The notes under the pieces: generated by a model
Database searches by the model: none
What the model saw: the letters and a program-made list of their open reading frames with translations, nothing else
Told to the model about the DNA's origin: nothing
Position numbers and translations under genes: made by a program
Origin: Mangrovimonas sp. YM274
GTDB taxonomy: Bacteria; Bacteroidota; Bacteroidia; Flavobacteriales; Flavobacteriaceae
Assembly (NCBI RefSeq): GCF_030908385.1
Contig: NZ_CP133091.1
Coordinates: 2,847,501-2,911,500 of the forward strand
Length of the DNA: 64,000 nucleotides
Reading direction: 5' to 3'
Shown: positions 16,680 to 26,888 of the stretch, in pieces
Layout of the letters: each line of letters begins with the position of its first letter
Numbering within the stretch: position 1 is the stretch's first letter

Positions 16680-19600
16680 TTAACGTTTCAGGGTAAAGTG
16701 CGCCTTGAACTCTTTGCTCTGCCCCGTCGATGGTTCCACGTACTCCACAACAAACCAGTAGTCGCTGCTCGGCATCGCTGCTCCGTTGTACGTTCCGTCC
16801 CATCCTTCGCTAGATGGTGAGATCTGCTTTATAAGCTTTCCTTGCCTGTCGAAGATGAAGATCCTAGTCGCCGATTGGTCACTAAATCCAACAATGTTCC
16901 AAGTGTCGTTATAACCGTCACCGTTAGGCGTAAAGAATAACGGATAATCCAATACTGTCACTCTGGTGCTAGCCTCTCCACAGCCCAAAATATCTCTTGC
17001 AGTTACCGTATGCTCTCCCCATGGCACGTTCTCGAACACACCGCTCTCCTGCCATGGCCCGTCGTCCAGACTGTACTCATAGCTGCTGTCTCCGCTGGCC
17101 GTGGCCACCACGACATGGTTGTCTGCAAAGGCCTCGGTCACCACTTCCGCTACAATGCTCGGCGGTGCGCTCTCGATCACCTCAGTGGTGTCCGTGCGCT
17201 CACACATGGTCACCGTAGAAGTCGATACGTCGATTACCGTTACACTGTAGATTCCCGCTTCTGTCGGTTCATAGCTACCGCCGGTAGCCCCCGCAATCTC
17301 CTGACCGTTGAAGTACCAGATGAACAGATAGTCAGGTTCCGTTAGCCCTGTCTCCAATACCGGTGGGTCGATCGCCTCGGTTCCGTTGGTATCCAGACAC
17401 AGCACATAGCTGTCGTAAAGGTCGAACACCGGCTGTGGGTTCACCTGAAGGGTCAGCTCTGCCACCGCGTAACAGATGGAGTCCGGTGTGGTATCGTTGT
17501 CCACACGGGCATAGATCACCTGTGGGTTGACCACGTTCTCATAAAGGGTCGGCAATGGGCTTGTACCCGCTTCGGCATCCGCCTCGCTGGCATAGTAGCT
17601 CACCGTATAGTTTGCTGGGTCCTGTCCGTCCAACAGTTCCGCGTCCATGGCAGACAGGTCGAACTGCACGCTGTCGTCGGTCGGATCTCCGTCCACTTCC
17701 ATATTGTCATCACAAAGCTCATAGAGGATGGCCTCCATGTCCGGATTGGCCTCCGCCGCTTCCTGTACCTCCACAAAGAAGCTCTGAGTACTTATCGAAC
17801 AGCCTGTATCCAGATTGGTGATCGCCACAAAGATCTGCTGCGGGTTCACGGTGTTGGTGAACGGGCTCACAAGGTCGTTGTCCCCATTGTCCGCATCCAA
17901 CTGCGATACGTGGTAGCTCACCCCATAGAGCGCAGGGTCCTGTCCGCCCAGCACCTCTTCGTCCTTCTGAGACAGGTCGAAGGCATAGGCCCCTTCCGTG
18001 TTGTTCTCACAGGCCACGATGTCCGTTACGGCAACTGCCTCCGGCAGTGGGTTCACCAAGATATCAAAGTCCACGATCGTATAACAGTCCGTGATGTCGT
18101 TGGCCACGCGCACATAGATGGTCTGTGGGCTGGAAATGTTCCCATAGGCCGTTGGGTCAGGGATTGCATTGGTATCCTGTTCCGCATCAAAAAGGCTCTC
18201 GTGGTAGCTCGCCGATACACCGGCCTCTCCGTTGATGATATAGGTCTCGTTCTCCGTAAGGTCGAACAGCTCCACCTCGTCTCCCGTGTTCTCATCGTCG
18301 CACAGTGCAATATCAGATGGGTCCTGGCTCGGGGTAGGGTTCGGCAATACGCGGATGGTCAAGGTCGTCTGGTCCGTACAGCCCGTGTCCGTATCGGTAA
18401 CCACCACATATAGGGTCTGTGGGTTCGCCGCCACTCCGTTAACCGAAGTGTTCACATAGGCCGTTGGGTCCGGGATCGCATTGGTCCCCGCATCGGCATC
18501 AGCCTGGGTCTCGTAGTAGCTTACGCTCCAGCTCCCCTCATTGCCCGTGATCTCCCCGTCCTTTACCGTAAGGTCGAACACCGTCAGCTCATCCGCAACA
18601 TCGTCGTCGCAAAGCTGCAGCGGCGTTGGCTGCACCGCTACCGGTGGCAGTTCCACACGGATCTCAAACTCGCCCGTGCTCACACAGCCGTTGTCAAGGC
18701 TCTCCAGCCTTACGTATATCATCTGTGGGTTGGTCTGGTTCACATAGCCCCATGGATTGGCGATCGGTGCCGCTCCGGACTCTGCGTCCGCCATGGTAAG
18801 GTGGTAGCTAAGCTCGAACTGCGATGGGTCCTGCGCACCGAGGATCTCGGCATCCATACCGGTCAAATCGAAGCTTGCATAGCCGTCCGTGTTCGTATCG
18901 CAGATTACATAGTCCTCGATGGCCGTTGGCACTACCGGTGACGGCAGTACGTTAAGCTGTAGGCCAACCACGCTGTGGCAGCCCGTTACCATGTTCTCCG
19001 CTCTGGCATATACCACCTGGGCATTGGCCACTATATTGTCATAAGGGCTCAAGAGCACATTGTCCCCGCTCTCGGCATCCGATATCGTCTCATGGTAGGT
19101 GATGGCAATGTCCAGCTCACCGTTGATGATCTCCTGCGTGCGCTCCTCCAAATCGAAGCTCGCATAGCCGTCGTTGTCACCGTCACATTCCTCCAATGGC
19201 GTCGGGTCTGCCTCCGGTGACGGGATCGGGTTCACCCTCAGGTCCAGGATCACCGTGCTGTAGCAGCCCGTATTGCTGTTCTCCGCTCTCACGAAGATCG
19301 TCTGTGGGTTGGCAATGTTCGTATAGGGGCTCACAAGGGCATTGTCGCCGTTTTCGGCATCTGCCAGCGTAAGGTGGTAGCTCAGTACAATACCCACCTG
19401 TCCGCCAAGGATCCCGTCGGTACTCTCCTCTAGTACAAAGGACTCCTGCTCGTCGCCCGGGTTGTTGTAGTCACAAAGCTCCAATGGCAGCGGCTGCATC
19501 AATACCGGCAGGGCGTTCACGATAAGCTCCAATGGTACGACCTTGTGGCAGCCGTTGGCACTATCCTCAACGCGTACCCACACCTGCTGTGCAAACGGTA

Positions 19601-22600
19601 CCGTATTGGTAAAGCTCAATGGGTTGGGGATGGCAGAGGTGCCCGATTCGGCATCGTCCTCAGTCAGGTAATAGGATACGCCGTACTGTACCGGGTCAAG
19701 CCCGTCAAGTACCTCCGCGTCCTTGAGCGTCAAATTGAACTGTGCATAGCCGTCGCCGGAGGCGTCGTCGCAGACCTCAAGGGCCGTTGGCTCCTCCAAC
19801 TGTGGGGTTGGGTGCACCACAAGCACAAGCTCCACGATCGTCGCACAGTCCGTTGCGATCGTTGCGCTCTCAACACGCACATAGAGCGTCTGGGTATTGG
19901 CCACAATATTGTTGTAAGGGCTCGACAGGGCGTTAACGCCGTTGTCCGCATCCGCCTGCGTCTCGTGATAGGTAAGTACCAGTCCCGTCGTACCTCCCGT
20001 GATACCGGCATCCGCATCAGACAGGTCGAACACGCCAAAACCGTCGCTGTCCGCATCACAGTACTCCAATGGATCTGGAATGTTAGCCTCTGGGGCCTGT
20101 TCCACTACAAGGCCCAAGGTCGTCGTGCTGTAACAGCCCGTTTGGATATCTTCTATGCGTACGAAAACCGTCTCGCCCGTAGTCCCGAAATAAGGGATTG
20201 CAAGGGCATTGGCTCCAGACTCGGCATCGGCCAGGGAGCCATGGTAGCTCACCGCATAGGCAGGATTGTTTCCGTTGATCTCCGTATTCTTTATCGTAAG
20301 GTCAATGTCAGTCATTCCGTCAGGAACGTTGTCGTCACACACCTCCAATGGGGTTGGCGCCACATAACTTGGCAGTGGGTTCACCTCAAGCTGGAAACTT
20401 GTGGTCCCGTAACAGTCCGGATAGGCAGGGTCCTCTACCCTTACATAAATGGTCTGTGGGTTTGTTGTGTTTCCATAGGCCGATGGCGTGGTGATCGCTC
20501 CCTGTGCCAATTCGGCATCCGAAAGACTGGTATAATAGCCTACATTGTATACCGATGGGTCCTGCGCCCCCAGGATAAAACTGTCCTGAACGGTTAGGTC
20601 GAAAGTAGCTTGCTCTGGGACAGAAGGATCTTCTGTACAAAGTGACAAACCTGATACTTCGAAAGCCTGAGCCCTATAATTTACTACCAAATTGAAGACA
20701 GGGTTTGCAGATGCAATATAACAATTGGAATCTCCTATACTTTCTACCCGAACATAAATAGGCTGAGGATTAACCGTATTGACATATGGACTTACTAAAG
20801 CTCCTGTACCTGCATCGGCATCAGCAGAACTTGTATAATATGTCACTAAAAAGTTACTACTCGGCTGTAATCCTAAAATTCCAAAATCCTGAGAGTTCAA
20901 ATCAAAAGATTCAAAGCCATCATTACTAATATCGTCACAAAGTTCTAAATCCAGAACTGGGTTTATAGTAGGCTGCCCCGTTACATTTAAAGTAAAAGAC
21001 AACACTTCATAACATCCAGAATCTAAATACTCTACTCTAATATAAATACTTTGACCATCGGTTCCCGAATATGCTCCTGATGTTGTAACTTCATTAATAT
21101 CATCCTCAGCATCTTGTTGAGTTTCATGGAAGGTAACTTCCAATTCATCTAGGTTGGTTGCACTAGCCAATACAACAGATGTATTGGATTCTAAATCGAA
21201 AATATATGGAGGTACTCCGTTATCACACACATATAAATTGTTTGGAGCTTCCGTAACGATTTCAGGCAATACTTCAATACATACTTCTTCTGAATATTCA
21301 CAGCCAAAACTATCAACAGATGTATAGGTATAACAATGCATTCCTGCAGTTGAAGGTTGCACTGTAATAACATTATCCGTTGTATCTATGATTGAAGCAT
21401 CTGCCCCCCACGATTCACTTTCAATATCAGCGGTAAAGGATAACTCAGGAGGTTGAATATTAGGATCAAAATTCATTCCCCAAGAGAAAATATACCCATT
21501 ATCTATACTCAAATTATCAACAATTTCAATACACCAATCTCCATTTAATGGACTTCCTATTAAGGATGCAAAGGACTCTATTGGCAAATAGGTTCCTGGA
21601 GCCCAAGAATTGCCAGGAGGATTTGACCCTGCCGTAATTGTTGGCGCATTTTGAAGCAATGTCGTTCCTGACATGGACCAACAATAATCAGCTCCTACAC
21701 CTGGAGTATTTGAATTATCATCGTTGGCGCCTCCAAAATACGTTCCTCCACCAGCCTGTACAAACAATTCGGCTTCCTGACCATTTGGAGAAATAATTGT
21801 AATGTCCAAGTCTCCTGAATAAGAGTGTTCCATATTCACACAAACATCCAATAATTGATTGGCATCTGTCAAGGTTTGATCTGAAGCAAAGCAATCTACC
21901 GTGATACATGTACTATAAACCGCTCCCGAACCATCAGGCAAAAAGGTAGTTCCACTTACTGGAGGGGTACATTCATTTATATATTCAACCGCATTTACAA
22001 CACCATCAATTGTGGTTGAATCTCCAAAACAGATCACACTTTCAGCAGCTTCAGTTCCTGTAAAATCAGGTGCTGGCGCAACCTGTATCACTTGATTAAT
22101 TAAATTCGTATTAGCACAACCCTCTGGATCCACACTGGTGTTACCGTCCCTTACATTCAAGTTAAGAAGGTATACTCCTGGCTCGGAAAAAGTAAATGAT
22201 GCTGTCTGCCCCTCTACTATTTGTCCATCACTAGACTCCCACTCATAGGTTGCTCCCGTACCATCAAATTCAAAATCTCCACTACCGGTAACTGTTACTG
22301 GCTCATTAATACACACTTCAATATAGCCGTCGTCATTAGGTTCCGGAGTAGCCGAATCCAGTTGTGACACAACCGTTTGACAAGGTGTCATACACGATAT
22401 TTCTGCAGCCCATCCTGTTGTAACACCTGAGTCGTTTGATACAAACTGAATGGTTAAACATCCTGACGTATTATCTGGTGTTGCGGTTACAAACCCAGGA
22501 TTATTAGCCCCATCAAAAGTTCCAAAAGCATCCGCTGCTACACTATCCCCATCATATATGGTCATAGTATCTGCGCCTAATTGCGTACTAAAGGCTGTAA

Positions 22601-22802
22601 AATTAAGCTGTACAAGCTGCCCATCACTTTCAGGACATATGGTAATAACAATATCTTCTCCCGAAGCATAATTTCCTGCGGCTCCTCCTGAATCATAGAA
22701 CATACCAGAACACTGAGAAAATGTTCCATCCTGCATCACGAGGTCCTGTGAAAATGAGACAAAAGAAGATATCAAGAAAAATACAAGTAACGTTTTTTTC
22801 AT
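16680..22802 (-). CDS. Giant multidomain secreted protein with T9SS type B sorting domain
   Basis: This 2040-residue protein should be exported by Sec (signal peptide MKKTLLVFFLISSFVSFSQ) and then by the type IX system to the cell surface or medium. In order: a CUB-like domain (20-136); a PKD-like domain (about 140-245); a proprotein-convertase-P-like domain (about 300-445, with SGDLDITIISPNGQEAEL and LNGDWCIEIVDN). Next come 13 tandem modules of 85-105 residues (about 520-1795), then Ig-like segments. The C-terminal type B sorting domain starts at FFTPNGDGYNDTW (about 1954). Each module reads roughly LEVCDD..DG...FDL, then SYHET..DAE.G, then NPQTIYVRVE...GCY. No catalytic residues are evident, so an adhesive or structural role is likely. 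GC content rises sharply from module 3 to the end of the gene. Confidence 0.93.
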   Translation of the reverse strand: MKKTLLVFFLISSFVSFSQDLVMQDGTFSQCSGMFYDSGGAAGNYASGEDIVITICPESDGQLVQLNFTAFSTQLGADTMTIYDGDSVAADAFGTFDGANNPGFVTATPDNTSGCLTIQFVSNDSGVTTGWAAEISCMTPCQTVVSQLDSATPEPNDDGYIEVCINEPVTVTGSGDFEFDGTGATYEWESSDGQIVEGQTASFTFSEPGVYLLNLNVRDGNTSVDPEGCANTNLINQVIQVAPAPDFTGTEAAESVICFGDSTTIDGVVNAVEYINECTPPVSGTTFLPDGSGAVYSTCITVDCFASDQTLTDANQLLDVCVNMEHSYSGDLDITIISPNGQEAELFVQAGGGTYFGGANDDNSNTPGVGADYCWSMSGTTLLQNAPTITAGSNPPGNSWAPGTYLPIESFASLIGSPLNGDWCIEIVDNLSIDNGYIFSWGMNFDPNIQPPELSFTADIESESWGADASIIDTTDNVITVQPSTAGMHCYTYTSVDSFGCEYSEEVCIEVLPEIVTEAPNNLYVCDNGVPPYIFDLESNTSVVLASATNLDELEVTFHETQQDAEDDINEVTTSGAYSGTDGQSIYIRVEYLDSGCYEVLSFTLNVTGQPTINPVLDLELCDDISNDGFESFDLNSQDFGILGLQPSSNFLVTYYTSSADADAGTGALVSPYVNTVNPQPIYVRVESIGDSNCYIASANPVFNLVVNYRAQAFEVSGLSLCTEDPSVPEQATFDLTVQDSFILGAQDPSVYNVGYYTSLSDAELAQGAITTPSAYGNTTNPQTIYVRVEDPAYPDCYGTTSFQLEVNPLPSYVAPTPLEVCDDNVPDGMTDIDLTIKNTEINGNNPAYAVSYHGSLADAESGANALAIPYFGTTGETVFVRIEDIQTGCYSTTTLGLVVEQAPEANIPDPLEYCDADSDGFGVFDLSDADAGITGGTTGLVLTYHETQADADNGVNALSSPYNNIVANTQTLYVRVESATIATDCATIVELVLVVHPTPQLEEPTALEVCDDASGDGYAQFNLTLKDAEVLDGLDPVQYGVSYYLTEDDAESGTSAIPNPLSFTNTVPFAQQVWVRVEDSANGCHKVVPLELIVNALPVLMQPLPLELCDYNNPGDEQESFVLEESTDGILGGQVGIVLSYHLTLADAENGDNALVSPYTNIANPQTIFVRAENSNTGCYSTVILDLRVNPIPSPEADPTPLEECDGDNDGYASFDLEERTQEIINGELDIAITYHETISDAESGDNVLLSPYDNIVANAQVVYARAENMVTGCHSVVGLQLNVLPSPVVPTAIEDYVICDTNTDGYASFDLTGMDAEILGAQDPSQFELSYHLTMADAESGAAPIANPWGYVNQTNPQMIYVRLESLDNGCVSTGEFEIRVELPPVAVQPTPLQLCDDDVADELTVFDLTVKDGEITGNEGSWSVSYYETQADADAGTNAIPDPTAYVNTSVNGVAANPQTLYVVVTDTDTGCTDQTTLTIRVLPNPTPSQDPSDIALCDDENTGDEVELFDLTENETYIINGEAGVSASYHESLFDAEQDTNAIPDPTAYGNISSPQTIYVRVANDITDCYTIVDFDILVNPLPEAVAVTDIVACENNTEGAYAFDLSQKDEEVLGGQDPALYGVSYHVSQLDADNGDNDLVSPFTNTVNPQQIFVAITNLDTGCSISTQSFFVEVQEAAEANPDMEAILYELCDDNMEVDGDPTDDSVQFDLSAMDAELLDGQDPANYTVSYYASEADAEAGTSPLPTLYENVVNPQVIYARVDNDTTPDSICYAVAELTLQVNPQPVFDLYDSYVLCLDTNGTEAIDPPVLETGLTEPDYLFIWYFNGQEIAGATGGSYEPTEAGIYSVTVIDVSTSTVTMCERTDTTEVIESAPPSIVAEVVTEAFADNHVVVATASGDSSYEYSLDDGPWQESGVFENVPWGEHTVTARDILGCGEASTRVTVLDYPLFFTPNGDGYNDTWNIVGFSDQSATRIFIFDRQGKLIKQISPSSEGWDGTYNGAAMPSSDYWFVVEYVEPSTGQSKEFKAHFTLKR
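17410..21245 (-). repeat. Coding tandem repeat array: 13 modules of about 260-315 bp
   Basis: Reading the protein, I count 13 successive modules, each opening with a Cys-Asp motif (CDD, CDN, CDG, CDA or variants) and ending with a Pro-rich linker before the next. Conserved positions are FDL, SYY or SYH, DAE or DAD, PY or PTAY, NPQ.IYVRVE and GC. At DNA level, modules 3-13 share recurring GC-rich stretches, for example around the NPQTIYVR codons. Modules 1-2 are AT-rich and more divergent. Confidence 0.88.
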
Positions 22803-22823
22803 AATTAATTTTGTAGTGAGGGG

Positions 22824-23300
22824 TTATTTTTGAAATTGAGACTTTATAATAATGAAGTAATTAGTATTATCTACTCTATACATTTGTCCCGAATGACCAT
22901 TTACATTGAACAAATATTTTAATGGATTAAAATTTTCAGGACTAAAAACTGTATCCCTTTTTAAATTGTCCACATAATAGTTACACAAAGGAACTTCAGA
23001 CAAAAGGGGACATTCTTTTTGATCTTGAGGATTTGAAATCATTTGAATCGCTATACGGTTTCTAAGCAAATTCTTTATATCCTTAACGCGTTGTGGATAA
23101 TTAAAAACATATTTCTTTGATTGATTCCCGTATACCTCATCAATCTGCGTTAATTCCTTTGTAGAAAAAGGGGCATTAACATTGTCCTTATATACCACGT
23201 GGGTAACGGTTTGCCTATTTTGAGGAGTCTGCGAGACCGAATAATTAATGGAAAAAAAAGTAAAACCTACGATAAGTAGGGAGGGTAGTTTTAATTTCAT
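22824..23300 (-). CDS. Small secreted protein of unknown function, upstream partner of the giant T9SS protein
   Basis: This 158-residue protein has a clear signal peptide (MKLKLPSLLIVGFTFFSINYSVSQ) and a mature part of about 134 residues with two Cys close together (KECPLLSEVPLCNYY). There is no lipobox and no T9SS sorting domain. It ends 21 bases before the giant cargo gene on the same strand, so the two are probably one operon and may act together at the envelope. I do not recognise the family. It is not a PorP/SprF-like barrel, which is the more usual neighbour of such cargo genes. Confidence 0.7.
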   Translation of the reverse strand: MKLKLPSLLIVGFTFFSINYSVSQTPQNRQTVTHVVYKDNVNAPFSTKELTQIDEVYGNQSKKYVFNYPQRVKDIKNLLRNRIAIQMISNPQDQKECPLLSEVPLCNYYVDNLKRDTVFSPENFNPLKYLFNVNGHSGQMYRVDNTNYFIIIKSQFQK

Positions 23301-23449
23301 ATTGAGTTTAGCTTTTAAAAAGTGCGGAATTTAAGGATTTTTTAATAAAACATTAGCACTCTATTAATGATTTTAACACTTGCTTTGTGTAATGATATAA
23401 CAGCTCAAATTAAAAAACCCCTACCCGCAATTTGATTTTTTTAATTGCT

Positions 23450-23457
23450 TATCTTTG
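23450..23457 (+). promoter_or_regulatory. -7 box of the folE promoter
   Basis: TATCTTTG is a perfect TAnnTTTG. A TTTG lies 15 bp upstream (23431-23434), shorter than the usual 19 bp. The predicted leader to the ATG is about 32 bases. Confidence 0.55.
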
Positions 23458-23494
23458 CAATCTGTTTAATAAGAGCTTATTTTGAATTTTTGAA

Positions 23495-24172
23495 ATGAAA
23501 ATAGAAAACGACATAGAAGATTTTGAAGCTTTAGGGAACGATCATATTGGTACTTCGGCAAATACACCGATGAGAGAAGATGCCTTCAAACTTTCCAATG
23601 ATGAAAAAATCGATATCATCAAGGATGATGTGCGCCATATCATGGAAACTTTAGGTTTAGACCTAACCGATGACAGTTTAAAAGGCACCCCAATGCGTGT
23701 TGCCAAAATGTTCGTAAAAGAAATTTTTGGAGGTCTTAATCCCGACAAAAAACCTAATGCTTCTACTTTTGATAACAAATACAAATATGGAGAAATGTTG
23801 GTGGAAAAAAACATCACCGTATACTCCACTTGTGAGCACCACTTGCTTCCAATCGTAGGAAAGGCCCATGTTGCCTACATCTCTAACGGAACGGTAGTAG
23901 GGCTTTCAAAAATGAACCGTATTGTTGATTATTTTGCCAAACGTCCACAAGTACAGGAACGTTTGACCATTCAAATAGTAAAAGAACTTCAAGAGGTTTT
24001 AAATACCGAAGATGTTGCCTGTGTTATCGATGCTAAACATTTATGTGTGAACTCTAGAGGAATCAGAGATGTGGACTGCAGCACAGTAACTTCGGAATTT
24101 GGCGGAAAATTTAAAGAGAAAGAAACCCGTAGAGAATTTCTGGATTATATTAAATTAGACACCCAATTTTAG
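23495..24172 (+). CDS. folE: GTP cyclohydrolase I
   Basis: FolE converts GTP to 7,8-dihydroneopterin triphosphate, the first step of folate synthesis and also of queuosine synthesis (queE lies at 39.7 kb). The 225-residue protein has an acidic, poorly conserved N-terminus. The conserved core follows: GTPMRVAKMF, the zinc ligands in STCEHHLLP, LSKMNRIVDYFAKRPQVQERL and the last zinc Cys in KHLCVNSRG. It is a homodecameric cytosolic enzyme in known cases. cysS follows after 27 bases, suggesting an operon. Confidence 0.97.
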   Translation: MKIENDIEDFEALGNDHIGTSANTPMREDAFKLSNDEKIDIIKDDVRHIMETLGLDLTDDSLKGTPMRVAKMFVKEIFGGLNPDKKPNASTFDNKYKYGEMLVEKNITVYSTCEHHLLPIVGKAHVAYISNGTVVGLSKMNRIVDYFAKRPQVQERLTIQIVKELQEVLNTEDVACVIDAKHLCVNSRGIRDVDCSTVTSEFGGKFKEKETRREFLDYIKLDTQF

Positions 24173-24199
24173 TTTAAAAACCTAACGTAATATATCAGC

Positions 24200-25681
24200 A
24201 TGCAACTTTACCAGCAACAACCTATTTCTATATACAATTCACTTAGCGGACAAAAAGAAGCGTTCAAACCTATCAACGACGGCTATGTAGGCATGTACGT
24301 TTGCGGGCCTACAGTTTATAGCAATGTCCATTTAGGAAATGTAAGAACCTTTATGTCCTTTGATGTTATCTTTAGATATCTAAAGCATCTTGGCTATAAA
24401 GTTCGTTATGTTAGAAATATTACAGATGCTGGTCACTTAGAGAATGATGCTGATGTTGGTGAAGACCGTATTGCCAAAAAGGCACGTTTGGAACAAATTG
24501 AACCTATGGAAGTTGTACAACGTTACACCGTTGATTTCCACAACATCCTAAATACTTTCAATTTTTTACCACCGAGCATTGAGCCTACGGCAACAGGTCA
24601 TATCATAGAGCAAATTGAACTCATCAAAAAAATCATTGATAATGGGTTGGCTTACGAGGTAAATGGGTCTGTTTATTTCGATGTTTTAAAATACAACGAA
24701 ACCAAGCCTTATGGTATCTTGAGTAAGCGTAATGTAGAAGATTTAATTCACAACACGCGTGCTCTTGATGGACAAACAGATAAGAAAAACCCGCAAGATT
24801 TCGCCCTTTGGAAAAAAGCAGAACCACAGCACATCATGCGTTGGCCTTCCCCTTGGAGCGATGGATTCCCTGGATGGCACTTGGAGTGTACGGCCATGAG
24901 CACCAAATATTTGGGAGAACAATTTGATATTCACGGAGGCGGAATGGATTTAAAATTCCCTCACCACGAATGTGAAATCGCTCAGGCAGAAGCTTGCAAC
25001 AGCCATGCTCCAGTAAACTATTGGATGCATGCCAACATGTTGATCATGAACGGTAAAAAAATGGCAAAGTCTACTGGAAATTACATTTTGCCAAACGAAA
25101 TTTTCTCTGGAGACAATCCTCATATTACAAAAGCTTACTCACCGAGTGTAGCTCGTTTCTTTATGCTTCAGGCGCACTATAGAAGTGTCTTGGATTTTAC
25201 CAATAATGGCTTATTGGCAAGTGAAAAAGGTTTCTACAGGCTTATGGATGCCATAAATGTATTGGATAGTATTACTCCTTCGGGCAATTCTACATTCAAT
25301 GTTTTGGAATGGAAACAGAGCTGCTACGACGCTATGAACGATGACTTTAACACCCCTATTTTGGTTGCCAACCTGTTTGAGGCCGTTAAGTTCATCAATC
25401 AATTGAAAGAAGGAAGCGCGAGTATTTCCGAAGAAGATTTAAAGACTTTAAAGGAAACCATCCATGCCTTTGTTTTTGACATTTTAGGTTTGGTGAATGT
25501 AACTTCAGAAGATTCTGGAACAGATAAACTTTCTGGCGCTGTAGAACTATTGATCAAATTAAGACAGGAGGCAAGAGCCAACAAGGATTTTGCCATGTCC
25601 GACAAAATTAGAGATGAATTGGCTGAAGCAGGCATTCAGTTAAAAGACGGTAAAGACGGCACCACTTTTACGACCAACTAA
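24200..25681 (+). CDS. cysS: Cysteinyl-tRNA synthetase
   Basis: This class I synthetase charges tRNA-Cys. The 493-residue length is normal. Zinc ligand Cys35 is in YVCGPTVY, the HIGH-type motif is HLGN at 44-47, and further zinc ligands lie in WHLECTAMS and HHECEIAQ. The second signature is KMAKS ([11 protein letters not shown], about residue 283). A helical C-terminal domain follows. It lies directly after folE and ends in a clear terminator. Confidence 0.97.
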   Translation: MQLYQQQPISIYNSLSGQKEAFKPINDGYVGMYVCGPTVYSNVHLGNVRTFMSFDVIFRYLKHLGYKVRYVRNITDAGHLENDADVGEDRIAKKARLEQIEPMEVVQRYTVDFHNILNTFNFLPPSIEPTATGHIIEQIELIKKIIDNGLAYEVNGSVYFDVLKYNETKPYGILSKRNVEDLIHNTRALDGQTDKKNPQDFALWKKAEPQHIMRWPSPWSDGFPGWHLECTAMSTKYLGEQFDIHGGGMDLKFPHHECEIAQAEACNSHAPVNYWMHANMLIMNGKKMAKSTGNYILPNEIFSGDNPHITKAYSPSVARFFMLQAHYRSVLDFTNNGLLASEKGFYRLMDAINVLDSITPSGNSTFNVLEWKQSCYDAMNDDFNTPILVANLFEAVKFINQLKEGSASISEEDLKTLKETIHAFVFDILGLVNVTSEDSGTDKLSGAVELLIKLRQEARANKDFAMSDKIRDELAEAGIQLKDGKDGTTFTTN

Positions 25682-25709
25682 TTGGTTGTACAATCTAACT
25701 ATATCATAA

Positions 25710-25734
25710 AAGGGTGCAATAGTATTGCGCCCTT
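25710..25734 (+). terminator. Hairpin terminator after cysS
   Basis: AAGGGTGCAA (25710-25719) pairs with TTGCGCCCTT (25725-25734), including one G-U pair, around a 5-base loop. It is followed by ATTTAATTA rather than a pure T run. Confidence 0.75.
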
Positions 25735-25755
25735 ATTTAATTATAATTTAGCCTC

Positions 25756-25977
25756 ATGAAAAAGTTGCTCATTGCTCCTTTTCTATTTCTTATAAAGGTA
25801 TATCAAACAATGATATCCCCGTTTACACCGTCTACTTGCCGTTACCAACCAACCTGCTCACACTACACCAAAGAAGCTCTCCAAAAACACGGCCTTTTTA
25901 AAGGCGGTTGGCTCTCCTTAAAACGGATTTTGAGCTGCCATCCGTGGGGAGGCAGTGGTTATGACCCTGTTCCCTAA
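25756..25977 (+). CDS. yidD: Membrane protein insertion efficiency factor YidD
   Basis: This 73-residue, Cys-rich protein has the full YidD pattern: a short hydrophobic N-terminus, [20 protein letters not shown], then [20 protein letters not shown] and a final GGSGYDPVP. It is a membrane-associated factor that assists YidC-dependent insertion. A -7-like box TAATTTAG (25744-25751) ends four bases before the ATG, so the mRNA may be leaderless. It stands between cysS and lgt on the same strand. Confidence 0.95.
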   Translation: MKKLLIAPFLFLIKVYQTMISPFTPSTCRYQPTCSHYTKEALQKHGLFKGGWLSLKRILSCHPWGGSGYDPVP

Positions 25978-26056
25978 CCCAACACATTAATTTACCAAAA
26001 CCATAACGTGTAGTCTTTTTCAAAGTGCTATATTTACCCTTGAAAATTTTTATCAT

Positions 26057-26887
26057 ATGCATTTTTTATCCTTCGTTTGGGACCCTTCAAAAGGAATCGA
26101 TTTAGGCTTTTTTACCTTACACTATTATAGCATGATGTGGATTGTGGCATTTGTTCTTGGACTTGCCATTATGAAACGTATCTACAAGCATGAAAACCAA
26201 AGCGACGCCTCTTTGGATTCGCTTTTTATTTATTCTGTAGTAGGTATTATGCTGGGTGCTCGATTGGGACATGTGATTTTTTACCAACCAGAACTGTTCA
26301 AAGAAGACTTTTTCAGCATCTTTTTACCGTTCAGTTTTAAAGGCGGCATTCACTTTACTGGCTTTCAAGGTTTGGCCAGTCACGGGGCTGCCATTGCCAT
26401 GATTGTTTCCATGTATCTTTATAATAAAAAAGTACTTCACAAATCAGTTCTATGGATTTTGGATCGCGTGGTAATTCCTGTAGCTTCTGGTGCTGTATTT
26501 GTAAGATTAGGAAATTTCATCAATTCTGAAATCATCGGAAAACCAACAGGGAGTGATTATGGCGTGATCTTTAAGCAATTGCCTCAAGACATGCAAGTGC
26601 CCAGACACCCTGCGCAGCTTTACGAATCCTTCTCATATGTATTCGTATTTTTGATTTTGTGGTATTTCTACTGGAAAACCAACAAAAGCGAACAACAAGG
26701 CTTTTTGTTTGGTTTGTTCCTAGTGCTTTTGTGGACCATCCGTTTCTGTGTAGAATTTGTGAAGGAAGCCCAAAATGCAGAACGTGCCGATTGGGCGTTG
26801 AACACAGGCCAATGGCTTAGTATTCCATTTATTCTTATTGGCCTTTACTTCATGTTTGTATACAAACCGAAAACTGAATTGAGCTAA
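26057..26887 (+). CDS. lgt: Prolipoprotein diacylglyceryl transferase
   Basis: Lgt transfers diacylglycerol from phosphatidylglycerol to the lipobox Cys of prelipoproteins, the first step of lipoprotein maturation. The 276-residue protein has about seven membrane segments, the motif GARLGHVIFY and the Lgt signature around VRLGNFINSEIIG. HPAQLYES follows near residue 190. Several lipoproteins in this window would be its clients, including the one encoded next door. The DUF192 gene starts two bases after its stop, so the two are co-transcribed. Confidence 0.96.
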   Translation: MHFLSFVWDPSKGIDLGFFTLHYYSMMWIVAFVLGLAIMKRIYKHENQSDASLDSLFIYSVVGIMLGARLGHVIFYQPELFKEDFFSIFLPFSFKGGIHFTGFQGLASHGAAIAMIVSMYLYNKKVLHKSVLWILDRVVIPVASGAVFVRLGNFINSEIIGKPTGSDYGVIFKQLPQDMQVPRHPAQLYESFSYVFVFLILWYFYWKTNKSEQQGFLFGLFLVLLWTIRFCVEFVKEAQNAERADWALNTGQWLSIPFILIGLYFMFVYKPKTELS

Positions 26888-26888
26888 A

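Noticed and set aside
19545-20597. 350-codon plus-strand frame opposite the giant T9SS gene, with others at 17010-17345, 17910-18413 and 17555-17821
   Set aside because: They lie antisense to a well-supported protein, in its GC-rich repeats where stop codons are rare on the other strand. The peptides are Arg, Val and His-rich with no domain.
17410-21245. Possible CRISPR or mobile-element repeats
   Set aside because: The repeats are 260-315 bp coding modules in one frame with diverged sequence, not short identical repeats with spacers, and no transposase or terminal repeats are present.
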